The notes: generated by a model from the letters alone, not told the origin. Shown: positions 1 to 31,392, counted from the first letter of the stretch. The stretch is 64,000 bases of DNA from Ligustrum vulgare (GCA_963555705.1 OY743172.1:17979446-18043445); one strand, 5' to 3'. Made by a program: numbers and translations.

Positions 1-110
1 TGCAAGTACATTTCTTATTAATGCTCAGAGAGTCTGATCTGAGTACTCAATAAGCACTTTGTTCATCTGATATTTTTGGGCTTTTCTTTTCTTCTTTCCC
101 TCTTCCTTAG

Positions 111-18894
<18,784 letters not shown>

Positions 18895-20192
18895 TCAAAG
18901 GATAGAAGGCAGTAATTTTTTATTTATTTTTTTATTTTTTGGGACGTCCCTTGGATTGAGTTCTCGTGTTCGTAGAAGAAGCTATAAACACATGAAGCAC
19001 GAGACATCCCCTTGTCGCAAGCGCGCCTCACAGCTTCGAGAGTGGGACATGGCGAATTATTGTGGTTTTCACATGGGAGAGATGTATATAGTGAAAGGTG
19101 TATAGAAGTGTTCGCAGAAATGGAACCTTGGCTCAAAAATTATCCAAACTGAACTTAACAATGGTAAGAGTATTGAGTGGGGCTTTTTTGTTTCCAGCAA
19201 TGGCATTTTGCTGCTCCAATTTTTTGTTGTGAGTGTACAATTCATTTAGTTTGGTGTATACACAAAGACTAAAGGGGATCAAATTCCCCCCACCCCACCC
19301 CACCCCCCTTTCTTTCTTCTACTACCCTACCCTACCCTGGTAAAGTTTAGATTTTACCTCTGCGCACATTGTAATCAACAAGATTTTAATACTAGCCATC
19401 GTTATTTTATAATTTTAACTATGCCCTAAATTTCATAACGGCAGTGCTTCGTTAATTCGCTGTTATAAATGGAGTGAACATTTATCGTATTATGCATGTA
19501 CATATGAATGTTCTTATTTTCAAAGGTTAAAAAAAAGGGAAATTTACGTAACCACCTTGTTGTAATGCCCTGTAATTGAAAAATACCCGCTTTTGAAACT
19601 ATTCGTAATATTACTAATTTTTTATCCCTAGTTTTAAAAAAATACCAGAATATAGAATAGAGAGTATATTATTTAATTCTTTAATTGGATAAGGAACCTA
19701 TTAATTAGGAGATAATTATCATTTGTATAGAGATTAATTTAGGCTATTACAATATTCCAAAAATAGGGGGGGAGAGAGAGAGAGAATATATTATTTAATT
19801 CTTTAATTAGATAAGGAACATATTAATTAGGAGGTAGTTACTATTTATGTAGGGATTAATTTAGGTTATTACAATATTTCAAAAAAAACTCCCAACACAA
19901 TTTCTCTCTCTTGACAGTCTGTAATCTTCAACTCTTCGATAGTACCAATTCTTGCGGCCATTTCTATAATGTTATGTAATGTTACGGTCATATAATGCTA
20001 TATAATGTTACATATTACAATCATTGTATAATAGTTATTGTTCTGTAATGTTATGTAACGTGTTGTAATTTTTGACAATGGTTATGTAGTATTCATTACT
20101 ATTATCTTTCTTCGTGTCGATCGAAATTTGAAGCAGTTTTACAATTATTGTAATGTTGTGTAATTGTAGTAGTTATATAATATTACAATCCT
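18895..20192 (+). other. SPI 3' UTR and downstream AT-rich DNA with a tandem duplication
   Basis: 18895 to roughly 19400 is the likely 3' UTR; a C-rich stretch (CCCCACCCCACCC, then CTACCCTACCC) lies at 19285-19337. No clear AATAAA was found, so the poly(A) site is not set. 19670-19761 and 19781-19883 are diverged tandem copies (TATTATTTAATTCTTTAATT start). 19960-20190 is rich in TAATGTTA-type motifs, similar in style to 52802-52960, the other side of the large retrotransposon. No gene seen. Confidence 0.55.
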
Positions 20193-20872
20193 TGTTGTTT
20201 ATATCGTGCCCAAAAAGGAGCCCAACGAATCACCAGCAAGGGCTCAATAGAGGCCCAATGGGCCTTGGCCCATGACTAAAGCTTGGGGTATCTCATTGGG
20301 CCAACTGCCGAGGTGGAATAACATATGAACCTCTTTAGCCGAACTGGTTTACATCTAGCCGATGTACTCTATGGTAACGCCTCGGACGAGTGATGGGACA
20401 ACAGGCGGTGTCGAGATGTGCGACTCTCCTCAGTTGACTGTGGCTTGACGTGACATTACCTTTATCAAGAATGTGACGGGCGCCCATCCCCTACCAAACG
20501 TAACAGTGATTACCGCAAGAAAGTAAGATCCTCCTCTCCAACGGCCAGGGTAAATACACGTGTAAAGTCCACCACGTGTCGTCATCCAAGACCATAATTT
20601 CTCCTATAAATAGAACACTCTCTCCACCAAATAAGGGGTTAGCAATCTCATACTTTTAACGATATATTTCTACTCTCACTCCATTTTCTCTCTTTTACAC
20701 ACTTATATTTCCCGCACCCAATTTATATTCGCTTGAAATGAGCACTGACTTTGGCATCGGAGTGCAAATGGGAGCCACCTCGGCCCCCTTTACAAACTGA
20801 TTGTTTGTCACAGTGCGCAGGAGATCCATGTGTTCAAAAGGGAGGAGCTGAGACGTGTTGATCTAAGGTCAC
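20193..20872 (+). repeat. 5' LTR of the Tat element
   Basis: Matches 52124-52801 from CGTGCCCAAAAAGGAGCC to GAGCTGAGACG. A TATA box (CCTATAAATAGAACACTC) lies near 20602-20620. The first bases (TGTTGTTTATATCG versus TGTTGAGACCG in the right copy) differ, so the exact start is uncertain. Just inside, TTTTGGCACCATCTGTGGGA at 20874-20893 resembles the TTGGCGCCGTCTGTGGGA motif found at the primer site of Tat/Ogre-type elements. Confidence 0.85.
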
Positions 20873-20984
20873 ATTTTGGCACCATCTGTGGGAAACCATA
20901 CTACTAACCACGAAAAAGCATGGAAAAAAAAACCTGAAAAGGGGCAAGTAACCTCTTGCAAAAGAGCAAAGAACTACAAGAACC

Positions 20985-21165
20985 CCTTGAAAAATGCTTG
21001 AAACTTTGAAATATAAGTTTACTAACCTTGAAAAAAGGTTTGAAACTTTGAAATATAAGTTTACTAACGTTGAAAAAAGCTTGAAAACTTTGAAATATAA
21101 GTTTATTAACCTTGAAAAATGCTTGAAGCTTTGAGATAAAAATTTACCTATCCTTGAAAGAAAAG
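20985..21165 (+). repeat. 42-bp tandem repeats in the Tat leader
   Basis: Units beginning CCTTGAAAAATGCTTG-like sequence at 20985, 21026, 21068, 21110 and partly 21152, each followed by AAACTTTGAAATATAAGTTT. They lie between the primer site and gag. Minisatellites are common in untranslated parts of Tat elements; role unknown. Confidence 0.8.
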
Positions 21166-21240
21166 ATAGAACCAAGCAGAGATGAACAACGCGGCAAGGA
21201 GGAGGCTCCCTAGATACCTCGTGAGAACAAAAATGAGGGG

Positions 21241-23067
21241 GTGGCCCAACACAACCCTCCACGTCGGCACCGGAATCGTCGCATGCTACGAGATATGACT
21301 CGCATGGCAGCCCAGATGTTGGAAATGCAGAAACAGCAAATAGAACAAACTGCTGCAATGAATGCCTATATGGCTAGGGGGTATGTTATAAACGAACCCA
21401 TGGTGCTCCCTCAATACTCACAGCCACATTAGTCACCATCTGATGCGGCCACTGCCTCGTATTACTATCAAGATCCACAGGCATATGACGAGATGAAATC
21501 TGTTCCCTTCAACGAAGAAGACCCGGTGCATGAAGTACCAAGAGAACAAGGCATACCCCCTATTAACCATAGGGAGGCTTCACCCTCAAAGTCTGACAGT
21601 GTTTTTAGCCAAATAGGGGGGTTATTCAGGGGTAAGCGAGGGGGTCGAACTCACAAAGGTAGGCACAGTGCAGCTGAGCCTAAAAATAGGCAGGAGAGAC
21701 CGGCTGAAGAAGCCCTTTCCCGGAGCCAAATGCCTAGAGATAGGTATGACATAGGGGTGGGAGAATTGAGCCCCACACATGAGCCTAGAAATAGATGTGA
21801 GAGAAGAGCAGAAGCAGCTCAGACCCAATGTCATGGTGGCCTTCCGACCTTTCAAAGGCCAAATTACGGTCGAGTTCTACCACCGCGGGGGCAGGATTAC
21901 TTTCAACCGCCCTACGACCAGTACCATGATGCGATGAATTCCGACCGCGGTGAGAACAGTGAATTACGGTCATATGAGCTTGACGATGAAGAGGAAATAA
22001 GCCCCTTTACGGAGGACATCCGAAAGTGCCCGGTGCCCCATGACTTTGAAATTCCAGAAATAACAAAGTATTCTGGCCAAGGTGACCCTAATGATCACCT
22101 GTTAAATTATCGCGCTAGCATGGAAATAGCCGGAGCCACTCCGGCACTGAAGTGCAAAGCCTTCGCTTTAACCCTTGAGGGAAGTGCAATACGATGGTAT
22201 GAGAAACTCCCTCCTGGTAGCATCCACAGTTTGAGAGATTTGAAGCCAGCTTTCAAAAAAGACTTTGTTTCCTCCAGGCCCGGCCAGCTCCCACTCCAAC
22301 GCCTTCAGGACTTCAGGCAAGGAAGGGAGGAATCTTTGAAAAGCTACCTAGCTCGATTTACTGAAGAAATGCACATTTGTGAAAACATTACCGAGGCGGA
22401 GATGTTTTCTGCATTAAAAGGAGGCTTAGACATGACGAGCATGTTTTGGAGGAATGTTCGAAGTAGAAAGACGAGGGATTATAATGCCCTAGTAGATCTG
22501 ATGAAGGAGGAGATCGTCTCAGAAGAGATGGCTAGGGCCAAAGATAACCATCCTCAAGGGAGATAAATCTTGGGTACCCCAATGAAGCGAACCATAGGAA
22601 ATGATGTAATAAGAATATGTTCGGCAGTAACCAAAGCGGCGCTCCACGTCCATTTTCGGGAATCGGGTCCAGTTGTGCGGCGGAGATCATGGAGTCTATC
22701 CCCAACTTGCACTCAAATGCTCCCACCTCGAATCCTCCCACAGCTCATGGAAGAATGGAAGGTGGCCAAAGTGGAAAACAGCCTATGATTGGGGCTTACT
22801 GCGCGTACCACAAGTATTATGGCCACGAAATGGAAGATTGTAGGGAAATCCACATGTTGGCGGACCAAAAGGCACACGGAAGGAGGGGAGGTGATTTCTC
22901 TCCTGACAAAGGAAAAACGCAAATTCCAGGTAACCAAAAGTTTAATCGAGCTGACAGGCGAGCTCCATGGAAGAACCCAACGAAAGAAAGGATTGACAGT
23001 CGACAAAGAAACAGGGGCAAGGATCGGGATAACTCCTCGGCACATGCTAAAAATACAAGAGAACCAC
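21241..23067 (+). pseudogene. Gag of the Tat element (disrupted)
   Basis: Begins near 21241 (MAQHNPPRRHRNRRML), is stopped by TAG at 21430, reopens at 21493 and runs to a stop at 22564. It includes the retrotransposon gag core (YSGQGDPNDHLLNYRASME, RWYEKLPPGSI, FRQGREESLKSYLARF). The zinc-binding motif CX2HX4HX4C (CAYHKYYGHEMEDC) follows in a different frame near 22800-22845, showing a frameshift. The reading is cut at 23068 by insert B; the next outer-element residues (IDTILGGP, the conserved INTIxGGP motif) resume near 31393. Would have formed the particle shell. Confidence 0.85.
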
Positions 23068-24420
23068 TGATAAGTGTATTTTATACACTTATTTGTACGT
23101 CTAAATTAGAATAAATTATTGTCATTTTAGAATATATGCTCCTTAATTTGTGTTTATTTGTTTACTTTTCAGAAAATGTCATAATCGAAGAAGAATGAAG
23201 CAATTAATGGAAAAATGACACAATTGGATGTTAATTAGAGCTAAACTGGACAAGTGAGGAGTTTGTAATGTCAACCGGGAAGGTTCATGGTGCTCAAGTG
23301 AACAAATCAGAGGTTGAAGGACCCAAGTGAAGGAATTGAGAGCTTAAATGAGCAAATCGAGAAGAAGATAAAGTTTGAGGACTAAATTGCAACAATTGAA
23401 AGTTGAGGATTGAAGGTGCAATTAAAAGTCAAGGACCAACTTGCACAGTCGGAAAAAGATGAAAAATTGCATTGCAACGTCCTTCCTTGTGATCGCGGGA
23501 TTTCTACCACGTGATCGCGAGGTGCCTCGAGTTTTTCAACAGAGAGTTTTACCTATGCCTACGCGATCGCGAGGTTTTATACCACGTGATCGCTTGGCTT
23601 TCCGACTGGGCCAAATATGGGTTTTTTCTCGCGATTTTCAACAGCATTCTCGCTTTTTGGCCTAGGTTTTCTCCAAAATCTATAAATACAACTTATTAGG
23701 CACGAAAATAAGACTTTTGCCTCTCCATAGAACGAGCCACAATAGAGACTTCAACATCAAATTCTTGGAGAGTCAAGCATTGTAAAGGCGCGTGAATTGA
23801 AGATAATTGAAGAATCAAAACTTGGTGCAAGATTTCCATTCTTTATATTATTTTTAATGAACGTTAATTTTTATTGTTATTGTTCTTTATTGATGATGTG
23901 TAACTAAATTCTATGTTGGGATGAACGATGTAACCTAGTTATATTATTTTAATTCCAAATTCCGTTGTTTTAATGTTTAGTTGCATGTATTGATTTATTA
24001 TTGTTCTTAATGCTTGAATTGCTTGATCACCAGTTCATGATATATTGAATTATTTCCATAATCCGAGATGTGAGTTAATAATTTAGAACATGGTAATAAA
24101 TCCGATAATTGAACGAGAGATAGAGATATACTCTTGTTATTATTGCGGTCGTGTGTGAATTCTTGTATTTATTGCATCTAGATAAGGAATATTCAGACCC
24201 GCTGTAGAGATACATGGTTGACTTATGTAGGTAGAATTGATTTAAACTCGAGAGAGGAATTTCAATATAAATTAGTGAATTCTACCGAGTACATAATTAG
24301 GAAATAAAACATGGAATTGGAATTAATTTAATTGGTTAGGTGAAATCGTGAATCCCAACTATTTTACAATCGTTTTTAAAAACAAAACAAATTCTCCAAT
24401 TTTAAATTCTTTAGTTTAAG
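23068..24420 (+). repeat. Truncated LTR-like sequence, + orientation
   Basis: Starts TGATAAGTGTATTTTATACA, a start seen in Athila/Tat-like LTRs and similar to the TGATAAGTAC start of the LTR at 26990-28537. Carries a TATA-like box (ATCTATAAATACAAC, about 23678) and four to five GATCGC palindromes at 23490-23605. The 3' end of an LTR (TG..CA plus primer site) is missing, so it is truncated near 24420; the right border is an estimate. Confidence 0.5.
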
Positions 24421-25600
24421 CCTTGATATAGCCTAGAAAAAAACAAATTTTTCCGAGCCATATTTTGATATGTTAAAGTTCACACCATGGTCTACAACAT
24501 ATTAAAAATTCAGGTCTTTTGGAGCTCAATATGGTCATGTAAAACTATGGCAAAGTTGGTGACGTGAGTGGATTTTCAGGTGCAATGGCCTGCAGTGGCC
24601 TTGCATTGAGGCTGCCATGGTGCTAAATTTGTTTTCATGAGTTCTGTGAACTGAAGTGAACTAATTCATGAACTACACACATATAATCAATGAGAAACAT
24701 ATCACGAAGATAAATGCTCGGAAGGATGTCTCAAATTAGCACTAGAATGTCTTTGTGGCATTTCATCAAATACATGGTGTGCATTGCAAAAATCAAAGGG
24801 TATGCATAGGTTTGGAGGCATGAATGAACCAAAAATTTTGTCTACTAAACCACAAATCACCTTCTCCAACATCTAACCTAAGCCCAATCTTCACCATTCA
24901 CAATTTCAAAATCCAAGAACTCAAAGAAAATTTCAAAATTTTGAGGAAACATGGATTTAAATGAAGAATTTCATACCTTTCATTGATTTGGATGTGAAAA
25001 TAGTAATGAATTTGGTGCAACTAGGTGATGATGACATGCACACAAAATGGAAGATCAAATATGAGGTGATTGGGGGAGAGAAAACGAGTTCATGTTGTTT
25101 GAAATTGAAAGAATTAAGTGAAGAACTTAAACTGTCGAATTTGGTATAAGATTACCCACGCGATCGCCTGGTTGGAGTGCCAGCGATCGCTTGGTTCAAG
25201 GTTTAAGAATCTGTTGATTTTTAAATGCAAACTCGCGATCGCCATAGCCTATTGGCACGCGATCGCGTAGTTCCTGGTTGTAATGAAATTTTTTCCTATT
25301 TTTGATTTCCAAAATCATTTTTATCCCCCTAATCACTTCATGATCGATGCAATGATTTTCCAAACCTTAACTTCATGATCTAAACTAGTGGGTTTAATGT
25401 GTGGGATGACAATTAAAAGCTTAGTTTAACAAAAATATGTAAAATTAAAAACATACCTAAATATGCAAAGATAGTGTAACAAGCAATAGAGTTTTTACAT
25501 GTAAACATGTAAAACCCTCAAACACAATTCCTATCATGCATTAATCTAAAATTTTAATGGTAAAATAAATAATGAAAGCTTAATAAATTAAAGGGAAGAA
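24421..25600 (-). other. Non-coding remnant of a Ty3 3' region
   Basis: AT-rich DNA without a convincing ORF. GCGATCGC palindromes recur at 25160-25265. It leads on the minus strand away from the gag-only ORF and probably represents the untranslated region that precedes a lost 3' LTR. Nothing else identified. Confidence 0.4.
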
Positions 25601-26796
25601 AAGTTGGGTTGCCTCCCAACAAGCGCTCCGTTTTAAGTCTAAAGCCCGACTTTTTACCTGCCTATTCAAGGAACTTTAAATAGAGCTTTTGATGACCTTC
25701 TTTGTTTGTGAAGGTCAAATTTGTTCCAAAGTGCATTTAAGCTCAAAAATTGTACCTTGCCCATGTCATAAGTGTTAACATCTCAACTCGATTCAACTTT
25801 CAAAATGTAGACTTCAATTATTTCTTCATCACCAATGATGAAATCAATTCTTGCCCAATCATTGAATTTGGAGGATTGCATTGCAATTTCGGCACCCTTA
25901 AGTGTCTGCTTTTCTGTGATCAACTCCTCTTTCTTCATTTGTTCTTCCTCTTTGATTGAAGTCTCCTCGAGTTCGATGTCCTGATTCTGCATTGTTGACA
26001 ATTGGACAAAGATTTCTTCATGGTAGCTATTTTCTTCTGGTTGATCCACTCTTTCAAGTTCTTCTTCTTTTTCTTCAACTATTTCAACCAATTTTTCTGG
26101 CTTCTCTGATCTTTGCACCTGGATTTCTGGTAATGGCAATGGCTGACTCTCTGTCATGCTTACTGTCTACTGCTCCATCAACTTCTTAATTTCAGCTTGT
26201 TGTTTTTGCAATTCCTGATTTATCAAATCTTCATTGTCAAAATCTTCAGTTTCAGCTTGAACTGCATGTATTGGTGGACACTCCTCTGGTGGTCTTTCTG
26301 TTCTGCTAACTGCCAACTGCTCCATCTGATCTCTCATTTCATTCAATTCAGCCCGGGTTCGATCTTGGAGTAGCTGTTGTAGCAAATCTTCGTTCGATAT
26401 ACATTCTTTGACCTGTTGTTTCCCCACTTGCTGATAGTGAAAATCTGTCTGTAGTTCTTGAAAATTTTCTTGTTGATCTTCTAGCAACTGTAATAATAAA
26501 TCTCTGTTGCGATCACTTTGCTGTTGTTGTTGGAAAAATTGCAGGCTATGGATACTCTGATTATTTGACCCCGAGAAACTTAGCTGCCCGTTCCAGTAAG
26601 GATTATAAGCTTGAAAATATGAACTCCTCTGCTGCATGTGACTATTTCCCCAATAATTATCCTGATCAATCTCTGGCTGAGCCTGATGTGCGAAAGGACA
26701 ATCTTGGATGCCATGATTTTCACAACAGAAGTCACAAATCTGATAAGTTTGAACTGCAACTTGATCATGGAGCCATTGATAAAGGTTTGCTGCCAT
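25600..26796 (-). pseudogene. Gag-only relic of a Ty3 element
   Basis: Minus strand from 26796: residues near its start include the knuckle CX3-type motif CDFCCENHGIQDC (CX2CX3HX4C), then a Gln-rich stretch, a stop at 26167, and an acidic continuation (26157-25783; EEKEEELERVDQPEE). It then reaches RLLGGNPTF near 25610, the same C-terminal motif (RLLGGNPIF) that ends the integrase ORF at 30340. Protease, RT, RNase H and integrase are therefore missing between gag and the pol tail, giving a gag-only derivative downstream of the primer site at 26966. Confidence 0.65.
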
Positions 26797-26965
26797 CTTG
26801 CTGTGTTTCCCCCAACTATCTCAATATTCATTCAAAACCTGAGAATGAGACAATTCACAACTTAAAAAAAACTCAAAAAATAATAATAATAAAAAATTAA
26901 AAAAATACAAATACAAATTCAAACGATAGCAAGAACTATTGGTATCGATATTAATATAAAAACAG

Positions 26966-26983
26966 TCCCCGGTAACGGCGCCA
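26966..26983 (-). promoter_or_regulatory. Primer-binding site, tRNA-Asp type
   Basis: Minus strand TGGCGCCGTTACCGGGGA is complementary to the 3' end of plant tRNA-Asp with one mismatch. It lies 6 nt inside the LTR that ends at 26990 and primes minus-strand DNA synthesis. Confidence 0.85.
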
Positions 26984-26989
26984 AAAACT

Positions 26990-28537
26990 TGTTCGGTTCG
27001 AATCCCGCAAGTGCACGAGATCGTTGACAAGTAATAATTGTGATGAGTTGAGAGTATCGTTCCCACGAGGAATAATGTTTAGTCCTAATTACTAGTTTAT
27101 CGTCGACTCAATTAATGAAAACAATTAAAATAAAAAGATGATTTTGTTTGTCTATCTATTCTAAAAAAATTGCAATAAATAAAACTTAAATAAAAATAAA
27201 TGTTTGGGAGTAAAATATGAATGGAGAGCATGTATTGGAATCCGAATCCACTTGTTATCACTTATCTCAATTCAACAATTCGTAGTTTAAATCATTCATG
27301 CGTTTCTTGACAATCGATAATTTACATACAATTAATTTTCTTTTCCAAGACAAATTAAATCTATCCCAAACATGAAACGAATCTATTCATAGTCCGAATA
27401 CGAATGTTTAGAACGCATTAAATCACACAATTATCAATTAGATTGCACATGTCATAGTGTTATTCCTAACATCTAGTATTCATGTGTTGATCATGCAATG
27501 TTCCAACTTATGGTGACTTTTCCAAGACTACAACAAGTAACGATATATTTAACTGGTGGCCACTCAATCAAATAATAATAACAATAAAGTATGCAAGATC
27601 AATCAAGACAACACAAGAAATTCCTAAACTAATAATTATCGAATTGAAATAAATAATTAACAAGTTTCATCTTCATCCAATACATTAAGGAATTAGCCTA
27701 GCATATTAATTGATGTATACTCAATGAAAACAATTGGTAGACATCACCCGGTTGAATCGCGAAATAAACTGGAATTCTACCCATTTGAATCAACCACCGA
27801 TTAGCCTTAATTCTTCCCAGCTTCTCCACCTTTTTCCAACGTATATAACCAGCCTACCTCTTCAATTGATGGAAATATTCTAAAAAAAAACGCAACCACA
27901 AAGTTCTGCCTCCTTGTCAATTAATTCCCACTACTCGGTTTCAATATGCTGTCCACTTTCCCAAGAATAATCCTCCCCTTTTTAATCCACAATTTAGCCC
28001 CTATATTAATTCCAAGCCAACCTCTTTCCTCCACCGGCCAACTCTCCAATATAATCTGCCGACCTCTTTTGTAATTGCCCAAGACTCCCCTTTTTTTTTT
28101 GTCTCCTAAACTTGGCTGATTAATTTTATAATTCCCCCAAAGAATTCCACTCAATGCCGTGTATTTCAGCCAATTATTTCTCTCCTTTGTCTTCACCTGC
28201 GGCTCTCCCTTTTTTTCCCTCCCCAGCAGCTCCTCTAATTCTCCCGAAAAACTGATGCTTTATCTAAAATTAGGTCACTCATTGGATTAGAATTAGGCCC
28301 ATAGACATGTTACCATAGTTTGCTGATCAAATCGGTCCCTATACTTTTTATATGATGCAATTGAGTCCATTATGTATGGTTTTAGTCCCTTTTTATCCGT
28401 TTTGCCTCCAAACGCGTCCAAATTTGGGTTTTTCCTAAAACAAACAAAATAAATACATAATTAGCAATATTATATCTTAGAACACTCGTAATTGTCTAAA
28501 TTTAAAGTTAAGATAAGTACAAAAACCGTACTTATCA
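26990..28537 (-). repeat. LTR shared by two Ty3 half-elements
   Basis: Minus strand TGATAAGTACGG (28537) to CCGAACA (26990), 1,548 bp. On its 5' side is a polypurine tract and integrase gene; on its 3' side is a primer site and gag. It therefore serves as 3' LTR to the right half and 5' LTR to the left half, as in tandem elements joined by LTR-LTR recombination. No partner LTR is left in the window. Confidence 0.75.
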
Positions 28538-28549
28538 AACCCCCCAAAC
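28538..28549 (-). promoter_or_regulatory. Polypurine tract of the right half-element
   Basis: Minus strand AAGTTTGGGGGGTT directly abuts the LTR start TGATAAGTAC at 28537, the usual plus-strand primer position. Confidence 0.75.
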
Positions 28550-28610
28550 TTAAACTCTTGTTCGTCCTCGAATAAGATAGGATAAAATTAATGAATTAAA
28601 AGAGCAAAGG

Positions 28611-28614
<4 letters not shown>

Positions 28615-28688
<74 letters not shown>
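28615..28688. repeat. (AT)n microsatellite
   Basis: About 37 uninterrupted AT dinucleotides just upstream (minus strand) of the polypurine tract. Likely length-polymorphic and prone to assembly error. Confidence 0.95.
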
Positions 28689-28691
<3 letters not shown>

Positions 28692-29260
28692 ATGTCAACA
28701 TGTATACCATATGCCTCAATAATCCAGATCAATTTGTACTTTAGCAAGAGTTAATGAACAATAAGGTAAAATAATTTTAGTTATCTCATGCCAGATTTTC
28801 AAGTGTGTGTGTGAATAGCCAATGTTAAACTCCTACTCATGTAAATGATATATTTAACATTGTGTAGCTTATTATGCAATATCAAGCCCGAATCCCATGT
28901 AGTCACCCTAATGAGTCTAATGATTTTCCTTGCATTGCTCATAGATGATCACAACTTATTGCTTTTCTCTCGAATCCCAAGGTTCCTTCTATTCATGTGA
29001 TTTCTAAACATCAAAAATTTGCATTTTTCCACACCAGGTGGTCAGAATTAGCTAAGTCTGCCCAAACAATCAATGGTAAGCGGTTCCCTAATCCATGCCT
29101 TTAGTATCAAAGTCTCAATCAACAAGCTTATACCAAACAATTTTTTATTATTATTATTATTATATATATATATATTTTTTTTTTTGGATGACTTTTTCAT
29201 TTTATATCCATGTCTTTTACCATCTTTGTGCAATACTTTTCTCATTTGCGTTCTATGTGA

Positions 29261-29525
29261 CCCCTGTAGCGAGCTTTAGGTTGGTGGCTCCCAAGCCAAA
29301 CGGCTTTAGGGAACCAGGTTTGAAAGACCCCTCAGACTTAATTACTCGAGTCACACAGTCAACATTAAAAAGTTAAAGATGTTTTATTGTCTTATGTGTA
29401 AGTCTACTCTCCGTACTTACTTTCTAATTGACCCCTGTAGCGAGCTTTAGGTCGGTGGCTCCCAAGCCAGACGGCTTTAGGGCACCAGGTTTGAAATACC
29501 CATCTGACTTAATTACTCGAGTCAA
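29261..29525 (-). repeat. Two direct repeats in the Ty3 3' untranslated region
   Basis: Two copies (29261-29345 and 29427-29525) of a block running CCCCTGTAGCGAGCTTTAGG to ACTTAATTACTCGAGTCA. They sit between the integrase stop and the polypurine tract of the minus-strand element. Similar blocks are common in this part of Athila/Tat-like elements; function unknown. Confidence 0.8.
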
Positions 29526-30303
29526 AAAGGCATTTGAAGAGTAGAATAAGACCTTCAGCATTTTTCTGTTTTTATACCGGTAATGGTTTATACCTGTTGA
29601 TCAAGACCTCTTCAACCAATGACACATTTCAGGAACTACAGACCCTTAAAAGTTCAAGCCTACCTTCACCACTTCTTTCCACCCCCAAACTGCTCTTGAG
29701 CAAGTTTAGTTTCTAAGTTTTAAAGGTTGGGATGTCTCATCATCTAAGTTTAGGGATTATCAAGTCATTTCTAAGTTCAAATTGCATAAATTTGCCCCAC
29801 ATGTATTAAACAAATCCCTACACAAGTAATAATCCAACAATGGCTATGTGCGCGTGAAGATGAAATCTAGCATGTAATAACTAGTTCATAAAATTCTTGT
29901 TTTCATGCTGTTCAAAATTCAAACCAAAGCAAAATTTGATCATACTATATCCTAGGCAATACACATGTCAACAAGTTTTTCAAATTTTTCCCCTTTTTTT
30001 TTTTTTTTGGATACATGCTGAATAAAAAGAAAACTTTAGCAGAAAAATGGACTACCCACCCCCAAACTTAAAATATACATTGTCCTCAATGTATCAGATC
30101 AAGTATATAAAAAGTATAACTAGGAGAGGTTAAAGGACTTCCCTGGTCACTCTGAATGTGATGGAGATATGCATTCCCAAAGTTCCCTAATCATCTTCCT
30201 GTTACAGAATCAGTCCTATCAAGGCAAAAATGAAATTCAGGCATTAGAAATGTTATTGGATGAAGATGTAAAAATAAGTAAATAAAGCAAACAAACAAAT
30301 AAA

Positions 30304-31392
30304 TTAAACTAATGCATATAAAGCCGAATAAATAAAAGAAAAGAAAATTGGGTTGCCTCCCAACAAGCGCTTGTTTATAGTCATTAGCTTGACTTTGATA
30401 TTTTGGCTACTCTTCATTTGGATTTTCAAATGGTAGGATTGTCTTCTCATTGGAGTAATCACCCCCCCCCCCCAATAAGATTTCAACCTTTGGCCATTAA
30501 TCTTGAACCGTCTCAAATGATCTTGTGAAACAACCTCCACTGTCCCATAAGGATAAACAGCCACAACTGTGTATGGACCTGACCATCTGGATTTCAACTT
30601 CCCTGGAAAGAGCTTGAGGCGAGAATTGAACATCAAAACTTGTTGACCAACCACAAACTCTTTTTCTTTGATATGCTTATCGTGCCACTTTTTTGTCTTT
30701 TCCTTATACAACTTGGCATTCTCATATGCCCCCAATCTAAATTCGTCAAGCTCATTTAGTTGTAGGATTCTCTTCTTTCCAGCTGACTTCATATCAAAAT
30801 TCAGCAAATGTGTTGCCAAATATGCTTTATGCTCAAGCTCTACTGGCAAGTGACATGCTTTTCTAAAGACTAACCGATAAGGGGACATCCCAATTGGTGT
30901 CTTGAAGGCTGTGCGATATGCCCATAATGCATCATCCAGCTTCTTTGACCAATCAGTGCGTGATGTATTAACTGTTGCCTCAAGAATTTTTTTTAGCTCT
31001 CTATTGGAAATTTCAACCTGTCCACTTGTCTGAGGATGATAAGGTGTTGCAACTCGATGTTTGACTCCATATTTAGCTAACAATGCTGAGAATTGGCGGT
31101 TGCAAAAGTGTTTTCCTCCATCACTAATGATAGCTCGAGGTGTGCCATACCTTGAGAAAATGTTCTTCTTTATGAATTGTGTCACAACTCGTCCATCATT
31201 TGTTGGCAAAGCAACAGCTTCAACCCATTTAGATACATAATCTACAGCCACCAAAATATATTGTTGACCATATGAAGATGGGAATGGTCCCATGAAGTCA
31301 ATGCCCCAAACATCAAATAACTCTACTTCTAAAATATTGTTTAAAGGCATCTCATTCTTCCTTGAGATATTCCCTTGTCTTTGGCACTTATC
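30304..31392 (-). pseudogene. Ty3 integrase, N-terminally truncated
   Basis: Minus-strand frame beginning within the zinc finger ([16 protein letters not shown]) with the catalytic core D-D-E motifs [15 protein letters not shown] and SGQVEISN, then the C-terminal domain ([19 protein letters not shown]) and the RLLGGNPIF tail. The frame is open, but its first Cys and all upstream pol domains are missing where it meets the outer element. Catalyses cDNA insertion in intact relatives; here a fragment. Confidence 0.88.

Larger units (their letters stand above)
23068..31391. mobile_element. Insert B: rearranged cluster of Ty3-type fragments
   Basis: Interrupts the outer gag-pol between GAACCAC (23067) and CGAAATCGACACG (31390s). 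It is not one simple element. Contents: a + strand LTR-like piece (23068 to about 24420), then minus-strand material with a gag-only region (25600-26796), primer site, LTR (26990-28537), polypurine tract and integrase (31392-30304) that is cut off in its zinc finger (RDKCQRQ instead of CxxC). No target duplication is visible at the outer edges, which suggests deletion or recombination after several insertions. Confidence 0.7.

Noticed and set aside
28550..28747. Frame rich in Ile-Tyr over the AT run
   Set aside because: Translation of an (AT)n microsatellite.
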